Numbered from the stretch's first letter, positions 1 to 11,537 are shown. The stretch is DNA of 64,000 nucleotides from Cyathus striatus (GCA_025738555.1 JAOVFP010000006.1:3224001-3288000), one strand, 5' to 3'. Notes: generated by a model not told the origin, from the sequence alone. Translations and numbers: made by a program.

Positions 1-377
1 CACAATCAATGTATAGTGTCACACTTAAACCTTAGTGTCACTCTTAACCCTTAGTGTCACGCTTAACTCTTAGTGTCACGCTTAATGCAGAGTGTCACAC
101 TTAGTGCTTAGTATCACACTATTTTCTATTCTAATTTTCCATAAGGAAATAAGTATAATAAGATTCTGTACAGAATTTTTTAGGTCTGTAATGCGGAATT
201 CTGCGGAATCTGCACGGAATTTTTGATTCTGTGCGGAATCTGTGCAAAATCTGTACAGACCCAAAAAAACCTCTGCCAAAAAGAAAAAAGTCTGTGCAGA
301 TTCCACACAGATTCCGAAAATTCCGTACGGATTCCGCACGGATCCGTACAGAACACCTGGCTAAGTGTAAAGAGCTC
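1..377. mobile_element. Right end of a satellite-cored foldback element (copy 1)
   Basis: The first 120 bases are units of a roughly 19-bp satellite (TTAGTGTCACRCTYAAYGC type). A segment rich in CTGTACAGA and CCGTACGGATCC words follows. The stretch ending GGATCCGTACAGAACAC..GGCTAAGTGTAAAGAGCTC matches the right end of the complete copy at 33498-34798, where the terminus is fixed by an 8-bp target duplication. The left end lies outside the window. The element sits inside the 3' part of the pogo-like transposase gene: the coding sense on the minus strand is recognisable down to about base 378 and is lost beyond it. Confidence 0.75.
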
Positions 378-2336
378 CCCCTTCACTGCCTTAGTGTGAG
401 CTGCCATGCTTTTCTTTGTGTCTTTCTGAGCTTGTTTCTTAGCAGCAGTCTTATTCTCCTTGATTTTGACCTCACAAATAAATGCTGAGCCTGTTAGTAG
501 TGGAACTGCTCCTTCAGGTAGTTGTCCTCCATCTTCTCGGTCCTGTTTCTTTTCCTTTAACTTCAACTGATGACGAAGGCACTTGCAATAGATGTTTGTA
601 ATGGCTAGTTGTCCTTGCTGTTGCAAGGCTGTTCCCTTGTAGTAGTCCTGCTGTGCCTCAGCAATGGCTACCTTCTCTTCAAGCTGCTGCTCTCACTCTG
701 ACTGCCCTGCAATTGCATTCTGCTGGATATGAGCAGATCTTGGTTTGATAGGCGAGATCTCAGTTGGAGGAAAGGCTGGTGGGACAATGGATGAATTGAG
801 GGGCTCAGTGAAAAAGATTTGATGGGTTCCACTGTGAGACTGCAGGTGGTTCATTGTGACATGAATAGGGAAGCTCGGTATGTTTTCCTTTTCAGTTTCT
901 ACATGATTCTGATTCTGATTTGGAAGAACAGTGTCAATGAGGAGGTCTGTAATAATTTTCACTGGTGTCAGTGGGGCAATGGGTGTGTAGGTCTTTGCTG
1001 CAGTCTCATGACTTGGGGCCATCATTTTCGGAGTCACCACATTACAATCAAATGGGACGATACCAACTTTCCGAAATGCGGTTTTGATAAGCTCAGGTGT
1101 CAGAACTTTAAGGTGAGCCTCTCCATATATCTTCAAGAAGTTTTCCTTAGTGATCCCTTCACCAGTCTCAAGAAAATGTTTGTCATGAAGTCGAGCATAT
1201 TCTTGTTTGAGAGGTGCAAAAATAATGACATCAAGGCTTTGGTACACATGTGTTGCATGACTTGGGTGTCCGGCAGCTGTGATTTTGTTGTTCTTGCAAT
1301 GAACTAGCAGATCAGATGTGATATGAGAATTATGGCCATCAAGATAGAGTGCATGCTGGCGCCCATTAGCCTTGGCTTGTGTGAGGGAGTCAAACTGTTT
1401 TGCATACTCAAAGCCATTTATCTGGTTTGTTCATTCTTTCTTCAAGTAGCCAAGCCTGTTACTAATTTAGTTCAGAGAGCATGACAGTTTGACTTATATT
1501 ACTCACATTGCTTTTGCTGGGTTATCCTGTGCCCACTGTACTTGATATGCTTTCCCCTTGAAGATTATGGCAGGGGGTAGTGCTGTTCCATCAGTGCATA
1601 TTCCTGCCAGCATGGTAATTGTTTCCCTTGATCCTTTTCGTTGCTGATATTGCATTTTTTTTCCCTTAGCTCCAATCATTCACTCATACCCTTCATCTCC
1701 ATTTGGTATAAAACCAATCTCATCCATCGCAAAGGTACACTCTGGTGCTATTGGTGCCCTGTTATCTCCTTGCAATTGAATGTCCTTGACCATATCAAAG
1801 TAGATTTTATTCGCATGTGGATTGACAGCTTGGCCTCACTGGCTATCGAGTGGTTTTGCAATGTATGTATGAAGCCTGCTGTGATGTTGCTTCATGAACC
1901 TAGCTGTCCATTGCTTGCCAACTCCTCCTTCTGGAAAACAATTGCCAAGCTTTGCTTTCAGAACTGCATTAGCATGGTCTTTAAGATGACCATGAGAAAG
2001 CAGCCAGCCCCATTCTCCCATCTCAACTGCAAATTTCACCAGAACTTCCTCTTTGGCTGTTGTAAACCATCATTTAGCAGCATTGGACTGGGCCTTTGTT
2101 TGCCCTCCTTTTGCAAGGATGCATAGTGTATTATGGTTTAGATGAACTATAACTCCTGTTTTCTTTGCATATTCTTCCTGTACCTCTGAGCACACTTGTC
2201 AAAGGCCTAGCCGCTTTATGCCATCAGCTTTTGTGAGCTCCTGTTGGTAATGTAAAACAGCTTTTGCCATTAACATATTATGTTCCTCCTGTGCAAACCG
2301 TGTTTTCATTTTTTCTGAGAGAGCTTTGCGAGGCAT
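378..2336 (-). pseudogene. Pogo/CENP-B-like DDE transposase, decayed by TGA stops
   Basis: Conceptual translation from the ATG at 2336 gives a helix-turn-helix region, a CENP-B-type DNA-binding region (VGKQWTARFMKQHHSRL, about 1880-1930) and a DDE_1 catalytic domain. The catalytic aspartates are visible: FAMDEIGF near 1720, LYLDGHNSH near 1345 and HATHVYQSLDV near 1240. The C-terminal tail is lysine/glutamine-rich and is cut at 377 by a foldback element. A 45-bp intron (1462-1506, GTGAGT..TTAG) joins PAKAI to NRLGYLKKE. At least six in-frame stops are all TGA and mostly sit where the family has Arg (for example SQ*GQAVN, YE*MIGAK, KE*TNQ). No frameshift was needed to read through. The family acts by cut-and-paste at TA sites; this copy should be inactive. 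Confidence 0.85.
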
Positions 2337-2640
2337 TGGGTCTGTGTCTGCCACTGTCTGAGTAGTTGTGAGGTAGCAAGAAGTGAAAAAATGTGAGTGG
2401 TGACAGCCAACACCTGGCCATCAGTGAAACCCCAGTATCCTCAGGGTCAATGAGCTTTAATATCACTCATTCTCCAGCTCCTCCACTTATTGACACTCAA
2501 AAATAGCTCTGAGTTGTTCAAGAGTATCCTCCTGTGTCATGGACACTGCTGTGACTGTATTTGTTTTGTTTAGCAATGTGCAGGAGGTCATTTCGATGTT
2601 GCAAGATTTTGTAGTGATATCAAATTGGGGGATATTTTGA
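2337..2640. other. 5' flank of the pogo-like transposase, no clear gene
   Basis: On the minus strand this is the leader between the foldback element and the transposase ATG. It contains a short reading frame starting MTQEDTLEQLRAIFEC that soon meets stops and resembles a coiled coil. Its role is unknown. I see no firm promoter motif. Confidence 0.4.
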
Positions 2641-2664
2641 GGTCATTACACTCCTCCACGAAAT

Positions 2665-4512
2665 CATGTAGACTCCATGTAGATTCCACCTGGACTCCAG
2701 GACTCTACCTGGACTCTACTTGGACTTCACTTGGACTCTACTTGGACTCTACTTGGACTTCACCTGGACTTTACATATAGAAAATAATAGACTCTACATA
2801 GAGTTCAGGTGGACTCCAGGTGTGAGCTGGACTGCACCTGGAGTCCACTGGACTCAAGCAACTGGACTCCACCTGGACTCCACCTGGATTCTACCTGGAC
2901 TCTACCTGGACTCTACCTGGACTTAAGTAAATTCAAGCACCTAGACTGAACCTGGACTCTATCTGGACTCTACCTGGACTCTACCTGGACTCTACCTGGA
3001 CTCTACTTGGACTTTAGTAGAATCAAGCACCCAGACTGAACCTGGACTCTACATGGACTCTACCTGGACTCTACCTGGTCTTTAGTAGAACCAAGTAACT
3101 AGACTGAACCTGGACTCTATCTGGACTCTACCTGGACTCTACCTGGACTCTACTTGGACTTTAGTAGAATCAAGCACCTAGACTGAACCTGGACTCTACA
3201 TGGACTCTACCTGGACTCTACCTGGACTCTACCTGGACTTTAGTAGAACCAAGTAACTAGACTGAACCTGGACTCTACATGGACTCTACCTGGACTCTAC
3301 CTGGACTTTAGTAGAATCAAGTAACTAGACTAAACCTGGACTCTACATGGACTCTACCTGGACTCTACCTGGACTTTAGTAGAATCAAGTAACTAGACTA
3401 AACCTGGACTCTACCTGGACTTTAGTAGAATCAAGTAACTAGACTGAACCTGAACTCTACATGAACTCTACCTGGACTCTACTTGGACTTTAGTAAACTC
3501 AAGCACCTAGACTGAACCTGGATTCTACATGGATTCTACCTGAACTCTACCTGGACTCTACCTGGACTTTAGTAAACTCAAGTACCTAGACTGAACCTGG
3601 ACTCTACATGGATTCTACCTGGACTCTACCTGGACTTTAGTAGAATCAAGTAACTAGACTGAACCTGGACTCTACATGGACTCTACCTGGACTCTACCTG
3701 GACTTTAGTAGAATCAAGTAACTAGACTGAACCTGAACTCTACATGGACTCTACCTGGACTCTACTTGGACTTTAGTAAACTCAAGCACCTAGACTGAAC
3801 CTGGATTCTACATGGATTCTACCTGAACTCTACCTGGACTCTACCTGGACTTTAGTAAACTCAAGCACCTAGACTGAACCTGGACTCTACATGGATTCTA
3901 CCTGGACTCTACCTGGACTTTAGTAAACTCAAGTACCTAGACTGAACCTGGACTCTACATGGATTCTACCTGGACTCTACCTGGACTTTAGTAGAATCAA
4001 GTAACTAGACTGAACCTGGACTCTACATGGACTCTACCTGGACTCTACCTGGACTTTAGTAGAATCAAGTAACTAGACTGAACCTGAACTCTACATGGAC
4101 TCTACCTGGACTCTACTTGGACTTTAGTAAACTCAAGCACCTAGACTGAACCTGGATTCTACATGGATTCTACCTGAACTCTACCTGGACTCTACCTGGA
4201 CTTTAGTAAACTCAAGCACCTAGACTGAACCTGGACTCTACATGGATTCTACCTGGACTCTACCTGGACTTTAGTAAACTCAAGTACCTAGACTGAACCT
4301 GGACTCTACATGGATTCTACCTGGACTCTACCTGGACTTTAGTAAATTCAATCATCTAGACTGAACCTGAACTCTACCTGGACTCTACCTGGACTCTACC
4401 TGGACTCTACCTAGACTCTACCTGGACTCCACCTGGACTCTACCTGGACTCAAGCAATCAGACTCTACCTAGACTCTACATGGACTCTACCTGGACTCTA
4501 CCTGGTCTCCAC
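2665..4512. repeat. Minisatellite built from CTGGACTCTAC units
   Basis: A basic 11-bp unit (CTGGACTCTAC and variants) is organised into a roughly 68-bp higher-order unit containing CTAGACTGAACCTGGACTC and a TTTAGTARAMTCAAG spacer. A longer duplication of about 362 bp is also visible: the block from 3640 recurs from about 4003. This three-level hierarchy suggests repeated unequal exchange. Open frames in it (repeated W-T-L-P-G-L-Y-L-D) are artefacts of the repeat. Confidence 0.9.
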
Positions 4513-4680
4513 TGAACTCAAGTGTATAAGCTGTATCTAGACTCTATTGTCATAGTTGTAACGTGTTTCCCACAGTCATCATACTTGTCACACATGTGTG
4601 AAAGTGTGACATGTTGGAAAATGTTGGAAAAGTGTGACATATTGAAAAATGTTAGAAAAAGTGTGGTGCCTAAGCTGCAT

Positions 4681-4866
4681 GTAGACTCTATTGTTACATG
4701 TGTGTGAAAGCGTGACATGTGTGACAAGCGTGGGAAAAGTGTGACATGTTCGAAAAGTGTGGCAAGTGTGATGATTGTGATATGTGACATTTTTCGAACA
4801 TGTCACACTTTTCCCACGCTTGTCACACATGTCACGCTTTCACACATATGTAACAATAGAGTCTAC
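4681..4866. repeat. 76-bp near-perfect inverted repeat at the foldback core
   Basis: Bases 4681-4756 and 4791-4866 are reverse complements over 76 bp with one mismatch, separated by 34 bp. The arms are dense in GTGTGACA words (for example GCGTGACATGTGTGACAAGC). In single-stranded form this would make a very stable cruciform or hairpin. The outer satellite arms and this core are unrelated in sequence, so the element is a palindrome inside a palindrome. Confidence 0.9.
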
Positions 4867-5227
4867 ATACAGCTTAGGCACTTGAGTTCAGTGGAGTCCA
4901 GGTAGAGTCCAGGTAGAGTCCAGGTGGAGTCCAGGTGGAGTCCAGGTGGAGTCCAGGTAGAGTCCAGGTAGAGTCCAGGTGGAGTCCACCTGGAGTCCTG
5001 GACTCTACCCGGAGTCCACCTGATCTCGTGGAGGAGTGAAATATACAGGATATTTCGATGTTTACAGCTCACATACTCATTATATTTGCATTAAAAAAAA
5101 TCAGAGAGTGTAATTACAGTGTTCTACACTGTTTAGAATACAAGTTTTGTGTGTGGAAGGTGTGTGTGTCAAGATGTGGCGAAGTGTACAGATGAGAGGG
5201 GCTGTACAGATGAGCACTCAAACACTG

Positions 5228-7530
5228 TAGTTTACATAAATTCTTAAATATTGTTCAATTTCCTGATTTAATCTTTCCACTTGTCCATTTGTTTGTGGTC
5301 AATAAGAAGTGAATAGATTCATTCAAATGCCCAATTGTTTCATAAATCCTCTTGTAAAGTGAGAAGCAAACTATGAACCTCTATTGCCAAATTACTCTTT
5401 GTGGTATTCCGAAGTTTTTAAATATTTTTTCTAAACATAATTCTGCAACTCCTGAACTATCAATTTCCTTGTTGCATGGAACAAAGGCTGCCCTTTTAGT
5501 AAATTGATTGATTACTACCATGAGGAAATCAAATCCTTGAGAGAGTGGAAGAGGTCCAATAAAATCTATTGAGACTGTATGCCAAGGTCCTTCAGGAATA
5601 TTATGAGGGTTAAGAAATCTGACAGGTTATGATTGATGGATATTTGTTCTTTGACAGGCTTCACAACTGGATACATAATTTTTAATATCTGATCTCAGTC
5701 TACACCACCAATAATTACAAGTAATTAATTCCTGAGTTTTATATTCTCTGTAATGTCCAGATATGGCTGAGTCATGACAAAGTCTAATGATATGTTCCCT
5801 CAATTTGGTGTTTTTGTGAATATATACATGATCCTTCCATGTAATAATGCCTTCAGGAGATTTGATCCAGTCTTTTGATTCAAGATTAAGCATTTTGATT
5901 ACTTCCTTGTCTCAGTTTTTCTGGATTTATGAACTTGTTCCATAATTTCTTTGTCTTCTCCATGTACTTCATATGTTCGTCTGAAGTGTTCTGGTTTGAG
6001 AAGAATTAAATCCTCATGTCATGATCACCTTGACTATGTCCAGCTCTTCATGATAGTAGATCCACTTTTGTCATTTGATTTCCAGGTTTATGGTGTAAGG
6101 TATAATGGAATTCTTGTAATTCAGTTGACCATTGTGCCTGATGTTGATTTAGTTTCTGCAGTTTTCTAAAATATTGAAGACTTTTGTGATCTGTCCATAT
6201 TTCAAAGACTTGTTTGGCTCCTAGAAGATATTGTCACCATGTGTCTAGGACTCTCATGATTGCAAGCATTTCTTTATCATAGATCTCATAATTTTGTTCT
6301 GTTGGACTTAATGCATGTGATAGGAAAGCGATCAGTTTCCATTTCCCATCAGGTTGTTCCTGGGATAAAATAGCTCCATTAGTGAAATTAGATGAATCAG
6401 CTTCAACTCAATATTTTCCATCATTATTAGGCATGGCTAAGATTGGTGCCAAAACAATTTGTTCTTTAAGTTCAGAAAATGCTCTAGCTTGACTAAGGGT
6501 CCATTTCCATTCATTTTTTCCAGTAAGCTCATGAAGTGGTTTTGTTATTCTAGCAAATCCTTGAATGCATTGTCAATAGAAATTAATGAAGCCCAAGAAT
6601 TGTTGAAGTTCCCATTTATTATTAGGAACAGGCCAATCAACTACTGCTTTTACTTTTCCAGAATCCATGCATACAGAATTCTTAGAAATGATAAGACCTA
6701 GATATTCTACTTCTGACTTTTCAAAGAAACATTTTTCTGGTTTTAAAAATAATTCATGTTCTTCCAATTTTCTAAGAACATGTTTAACCATTCTCCAATG
6801 TTCTTCTAAAGTTTCCATAAATATAAGAATATCATCCATGTAAACAATCACATTTCCTTCATTAATCTCCATTCTGAATATGTCATTCATCATGGTTTGG
6901 AATGTTGCTGGTGAATTTGTAAGTCCAAAGAACATAACCAAGGGTTCAAATAATCCACATTTAGTTCTAAAGGCAGCATATTGTTTGTCTCCTTCTTTGA
7001 TTCAAACATTGTTGTACCCCCATCAAATATCTAATTTGGTAAAGTAACATACCTTTTTTAATTTATCTACTAATTCCTGAATTAACAGTAATGGATATTT
7101 ATTTTTAACTGTCATTTCATTTAGTTTTTGATAATCTTGGATTGGTTGAAGTGATCCATCTTTCTTTTTACTAAAAAAGAATGGTGATGCCCATGGTGAT
7201 TTCAAAGGTTGAATGTGTCCTGAATTCAGATTCTCATCAAGGAATTCATCAAGCTGTTTCTGTTTGTCCAAATTCAATTGATAAATCTTACAGTCAAATA
7301 ATGTGGCCCCCAGTAATAGTTTAATTGCATGATCCCAAGGTCTTTGAGGTGGAAGTTTATCAAATGATTCTTTGGCAAATACTTTCTTGAATTCATGATA
7401 ATACATTGGAACAGTTTCCTTCCAATGCTTCTTAGGTTTTTGTTGATTTTGGACTTCAGCAATTTTTGAAGCGGTTGTTTGGAAAGCTCATATTTCAATT
7501 TGTTCAAATAAGTTTACAGCAATAATTTGA
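5228..7530 (-). pseudogene. pol: Gypsy pol: reverse transcriptase, RNase H, integrase (decayed)
   Basis: The reverse transcriptase is recognisable from SPWASPFFFSKKKDGSLQP to YMDDILIF (YxDD near 6831-6845) and the FLGFINFY block. RNase H follows, with EADSSNFTNGAIL and YDKEMLAI motifs. Integrase has an HHCC zinc-binding region (5627-5893; H..H..C..C pattern) and a core with SIDFIGPLP and PQTNGQVERLNQEIEQYL. Most in-frame stops are TGA at conserved Arg positions (FTKLDI*WGYNNV*IKEGD, W*QYLLGA, Y*PQTNGQ). One single-base frameshift lies near 5390 in the integrase core. The element copies itself through RNA and integrates DNA; this copy cannot do so. A protease could not be placed with confidence. 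Confidence 0.85.
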
Positions 7531-8042
7531 TCATCAGATTCTAGATTAGTTGGTTCATCTAAATCTGATTCATCTTCCTCAGAATCATTCTGCATGCCTT
7601 GTCATTGTCCAAAGTTCTAGTTCTGTCCAGGGTTAAACTGTTGTCCTTGTCAGGGGTTTTTGTTTCTATAGATATTCCAACATTCTTGATCGATTTCTTG
7701 GGCTATGCTATACCATTCCTGTAAGTTTCCCAGGGTTCCTCACATGATAATCATTTCAAGTAGTTTAGGATCTAGTTGATCATTAAACTTTCCAATGATA
7801 ATGGCATCATTGTATCCTGTTCTTCCTGCTATGGTTGCAAATTTAACCATAAATTCATCTACTGTCCAGCATCCCTGATAACAATTATCAAGTTCATCTT
7901 GGGCATCCTGCATTTCTGAATATACTCCAAAAAAGTGTAAAAAGTCTTCCTTTATTGCCTTGAAAGTTTGTCTGTTTGGTTGTTCCATAATAACGATTAT
8001 GTGATTAACTCAACCTGCTACTGTCTGACTTTTTGATCCATC
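7531..8042 (-). pseudogene. gag: Gypsy gag, C-terminal part
   Basis: A retrotransposon gag-type capsid segment (MEQPNRQTFKAIKEDFLHFF.. to ..DPKLLEMIIM, 7740-7988) is followed by a Gln/Asn/Gly-rich tail with several TGA stops. The N-terminal half lies at 11078-11537, on the other side of the Tc1-like insertion. The acidic stretch near 7560-7600 (repeated Asp/Glu/Ser) may mark the gag-pol junction. No zinc knuckle was seen. Confidence 0.7.
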
Positions 8043-8044
8043 TA

Positions 8045-8071
8045 CAGTTGGGGTCACGCAAAGACCACCAA
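8045..8071. repeat. Left terminal inverted repeat of the Tc1-like element
   Basis: Begins CAGTTGGGGTCACGCAAAG directly after TA 8043-8044. It is the reverse complement of 11049-11075 with one G/C difference. It would be the binding site of the encoded transposase. Confidence 0.9.
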
Positions 8072-8353
8072 CTTTTTAATCGATTTATTCCCACACCACA
8101 AATCACTTCTGACCTCCGAAAACCCTCGGAATAGCTTCATTTTGGCTTGTACTTTCGATTTCCATGAGCCGATTTTTGAAATTCCGAGTTTTTAATTTTT
8201 TGACCCAAAAATTTGGCCACCGGCCGAAAAAAATCGATAAAATCTCGGAAAATGTATTTTTAGCTTCCTTTCATCGATCTAGATATGATCACATAAAAAT
8301 TAGACCTCCGAATCACCTCATCAGGCGCCAAAAAAACCCTTTCTCTAACCACC

Positions 8354-10886
8354 ATGGCCAGAGGTCGCCCCAAAAAGAAGGCTTGTAACACTACTGGACT
8401 CCGCAATAATCGAAAAAATACTGTTCCTCAGTGTTCCAATTCACCCTCTATTGCCTCTCTGTCATCCCTGGAGCAAGATTTCAATGATGGCGCCACTATC
8501 AGTACCCCATCAGCAAATCCTTCCATGCCCTATTGTTACACTGATGATGGAGAGATTATTGTGGACTCACTCTCAGATGAGGATTTGAGTGATAGTGAAG
8601 ATTCAGAGGAGGCTATATCAGAGTTTAATTGGGATGATATGGAGGATGAGGAGTTTGGCAGAAAACTAGCTGATATGGCTTTGGAGGATGATCCCAATGA
8701 TAAAGACTGGATTCCACCCAAGCTAAAACATTCAAATCTTAAGCAAAAAGGTATCAATAAGTTTCTTTTAATACTCAATACTATATCTAATGAATTAAAT
8801 AACATTCAGAACATTCTACAACATACATGAAGGGGCCGGATATTATGAATAAATCTGCTCGGACCAAAAGATGTTACAAAAAGGCTTGGAAATCTCAATC
8901 AACACTTGATAATTTTGTCAAGATAAATTCTGGGACTCTTAAACGTTCAGCAGCAGAAATTGAGTCAAGTACCAGCTCAGAAGAGCATATAGATTCTGAG
9001 AATAGTATTGGTTCTCCAATTCAGGAGTCTAGAGAATCTTCATCAAATACACCACAGAATCCATTATCAAATGTTCCTGATACCACTGCCAGTGAAGATG
9101 AACTCTTGGATGAAGAGCTGGAAATAAATCTGCAATCTGCAGATGCTGATATAAAGGGCTGGGAGTTGCTTCGCACACAGATTCAGAATGATTTAAAGCG
9201 TCACAAGAAGACCCTCCCACTTTCAAAAATGAATCAGCTTATGATTCTATCAAATTTTGCCACTGCTCGTCTGAATGGTATGACTCGCATGGAAGCAAGT
9301 GAATCTATTGCTAAATTGTGGCGAGTTGGAAAAGGACAAACATGGTTTGCATGACAGGTCCGGTCACTAGCAAGGCACTATCAGATATTTGAGCAGCTTC
9401 CAGAAGAGAAACGAGGTGGAAGAAAAAATGCACATTCATATCTCAGTGATGAAAATGTTAAATTGCTATCACTGAATTATCTTCGCAGTCAGAAGCCTGG
9501 CACTGTGTCCCCTAAAAATTTTCAAAAGGCAATCAATGAACAGATCTTTCCTGATCTCAGTATTACACCAGCTAAGCCAATTAGCATACGAACTGTTCGT
9601 TGCTGGCTACATGAGTTGGGCTGGCGTCACTCTACAGTGAAAAAAGGTGTTTACAAAGATGGTCATTCACGACCAGATGTGGAAAAGTACAGAGACAACA
9701 AATATCTACCTGAGATGGAAGAATATGAATGACGAATGGCACATTATGAAGGCCCTGAATTAACTCGAGTTGAGCCTCAATTAAAGGAAGGAGAACAAGA
9801 AATAATTCCTATATTTCATGATGAAAGTTCTTTTCATCATAATGATGCACCAACTAAGGCTTGGTATGTTCATGAATATTTATTCAGTTCTTTCACTCAC
9901 ACCTGGAAATATAGGCTTGAAAAGAAACAAACTCTACTTCGTCAAAAAGGAAGGGGTCGCATTATTCATGTCTCAAGTTTTATAACTCCAGAGACTGGTC
10001 AATTGGTGGTAAAAGATGAAAATGGAGACATTAAACGAAATGCTTGTAAAATTATTTTTCCTGGTGCAAATGGAGATGCTTGGTGGGACTGTTCACAACT
10101 ACTGAAGCAAATGGAAGATGCAATATCTATATTTGAGGAAGCTCACCCCATGAAAAAAGCATTATTTATTTTTGACCAGTCTTCTGCACATGCTTCACTT
10201 CCTCCAGATGCACTCAGGGCATTTGAAATGAACAAAAGTGATGGAGGAAAACAATGTACTCAACATGATACAACCATTCCTGAAACAAATCCATTTCCTG
10301 AACATTGAGGAAAGCCTCAGACAATGACATTGGAAGATGGTCAACCAAAAGGACTTAAAACTGTTTTGGAAGAATGAGGATTTGATGTTTCAAAACTTCG
10401 TGCAAAGTGCTCTCCAGTCTGTCCTTTTGAAAGTCAAAACTGCTGTATGGCACGATTGCTTAGCCAACAGGATGACTTTATTGATCAGAAGTCTATGCTT
10501 GAAATAATGATTACAGAGGCTGGACATATATGTATGTTCTTGCCAAAATTTCATTGTGAACTTAACCCAATAGAAATGGTAAGTGCTATTTATCTACAAT
10601 ATCATAATATTTCTAATACACCTTTTAGTATTGGGGATGGGTAAAATATCGTTACTGTGAAGAAGAAAAACGAACATTTCAACATGCAAAGAATTCAGTG
10701 GTCAAATATCTTGATGCATGTCCACTGGAAGTAATTCAACGATTCATCAATCATACTTGGCGATTTATGAGTGCATACCAACATGGATTGACAGGAGAAG
10801 CAGCAGAATGGGCTGTTCGGAAACAGCGCCAACACCGTCAAGTGTCAAACCATGCCATGTATGTGATTGAATCACTTTTGAATTGA
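8354..10886 (+). pseudogene. Tc1/mariner-like transposase, about 807 codons, four TGA interruptions
   Basis: Three exons (8354-8750, 8810-10578, 10629-10886) are joined by introns of 59 bp (GTATCA..TTCAG) and 50 bp (GTAAGT..TTTAG). The splices give a continuous frame and restore NPIEM-YWGWVKYRY. The protein starts with an AT-hook-like MARGRPKK, then a long acidic Ser-rich region, a helix-turn-helix-like segment and the catalytic domain. Candidate catalytic residues are D in HDESSF (9820), D in FIFDQSSAH (10174) and E in NPIEM (10573). The D-to-E spacing of about 132 residues is far larger than the usual 34-43. Four in-frame stops (9352, 9730, 10306, 10375) are all TGA, and flanking residues suggest Arg originally. 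There are no frameshifts. The stop is at 10884-10886. Confidence 0.9.
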
Positions 10887-11048
10887 ATTGGACCCTGTAA
10901 CATGTCGTTTTTTTTGTCAAAAAATTTGGCCACCCTATTTTATCGTGGGAACTTTATGAAAACAGTGTTTTTTGATGTATTTGAGGCTTCTGAATCCAAA
11001 TCTGTAATTAGTTTGTCCCAAAAAATTCGTGTTGTTGAGATATTAAAA

Positions 11049-11075
11049 TTGGTGGTGTTTGCGTGACCCCAACTG
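11049..11075. repeat. Right terminal inverted repeat of the Tc1-like element
   Basis: Ends GCGTGACCCCAACTG directly before TA 11076-11077. It pairs with the left repeat over 27 bp with one mismatch. Confidence 0.9.
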
Positions 11076-11077
11076 TA

Positions 11078-11537
11078 TAAGGTTTAACATAAACCTTATC
11101 TTCATTTCATGATTGAGGGGATTCACTCAAGATCTGGTGAAATATGATTCCAGCAATCTCATCCAAGCTCAGGCATGTTTTCTGTCTCCTGTATATTTCT
11201 CAGACTTCTCTATCTTGGGAGCCTTATTTGTAACTGCATCTCTCTGCCTTCTTGCCATCATGAAAGTGGCTTCAGCTACTTCAATTACTGGTGCATGTAA
11301 TCTGAATATTCCTCTAGCAGCAAACTTAATGGCATCTATGATAAGATGTACCCAACTTCCTTGTCTGGTTGGGACTGGAGGGTTAGGTGGAGGTGGCAGC
11401 AGTGATGATAGTGGGTTTGGGGTTTGGGGTAATGGGACATTTATTCCCACAGGGGTAGGAGGGTGTGTGAATAGTCCTGGGGGTGGTATTTGCAGATAAT
11501 GAGCAGGTGGTGCAATAAGGTGTTCAGCTTCCATTAT
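11078..11537 (-). pseudogene. gag: Gypsy gag, N-terminal part
   Basis: From the ATG at 11534 on the minus strand the frame is Pro-rich (PPPNPPVPTRQGSW), continues through an alpha-helical stretch, and reaches KIEKSEKYTGDRKHA, a block typical of the start of the capsid-like region in fungal gypsy gag proteins. The next residues (AWMR..) run into the Tc1-like insertion. The Gly-rich reading frame on the opposite strand is a shadow of this Pro-rich region. Confidence 0.75.

Larger units (their letters stand above)
2641..5047. mobile_element. Foldback element with an 11/68/362-bp hierarchical satellite core
   Basis: The outer inverted repeats read CACTCCTCCACGAAATC (left) and CACTCCTCCACGAGATC (right, reverse complement). 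An 11-bp near-direct repeat flanks them: GGATATTTTGA at 2630-2640 and GGATATTTCGA at 5048-5058. The two differ by one C/T at a CpG, as a decayed target duplication would. The left arm (about 1.85 kb) is a satellite of TGGACTCTACC units, the right arm (4867-5035) is the same satellite inverted, and the centre is a separate palindrome. No open reading frame of interest is present. Size and architecture resemble Foldback-type non-autonomous elements; the helper transposase is not identifiable. Confidence 0.75.
1..5227 (-). mobile_element. Pogo/Fot1-like DNA transposon, with two nested insertions
   Basis: This minus-strand element has its transposase at 378-2336 and its 5' terminal region at 5048-5227. 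The proposed right terminus reads, on the minus strand, TA then CAGTGTTTGAGTGCTCATC. The TA at 5228-5229 also forms part of a Tyr codon in the gypsy integrase to its right, as expected for insertion into a TA target. A foldback element (2641-5047) separates the terminal region from the gene, and a second foldback copy (1-377) removes the 3' part. The left terminus is outside the window, so the matching inverted repeat cannot be checked. The family call is firm; the exact right boundary is inferred. Confidence 0.65.
8045..11075 (+). mobile_element. Tc1/mariner-like DNA transposon, full length, TA target duplication
   Basis: The element is 3031 bp, bounded by 27-bp terminal inverted repeats starting CAGTTGGGGTCACGCAAA with one mismatch between ends. 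TA dinucleotides flank it (8043-8044 and 11076-11077). It carries one large spliced transposase gene on the plus strand, opposite to the gypsy gag gene it interrupts. TA duplication and an NPIE motif place it in the Tc1/mariner/IS630 group. The ends and the gene are complete, so only point decay has inactivated it. Confidence 0.92.

Noticed and set aside
8354..10886. UGA read as an amino acid (recoding) in transposase genes
   Set aside because: The intact MYND gene and the WD40 frames use normal stops, TGA replaces Arg in the transposons, and CpG decay explains it more simply.
11113..11499. Plus-strand Gly-rich open frame of 128 codons
   Set aside because: Antisense of the Pro-rich gypsy gag N-terminus.
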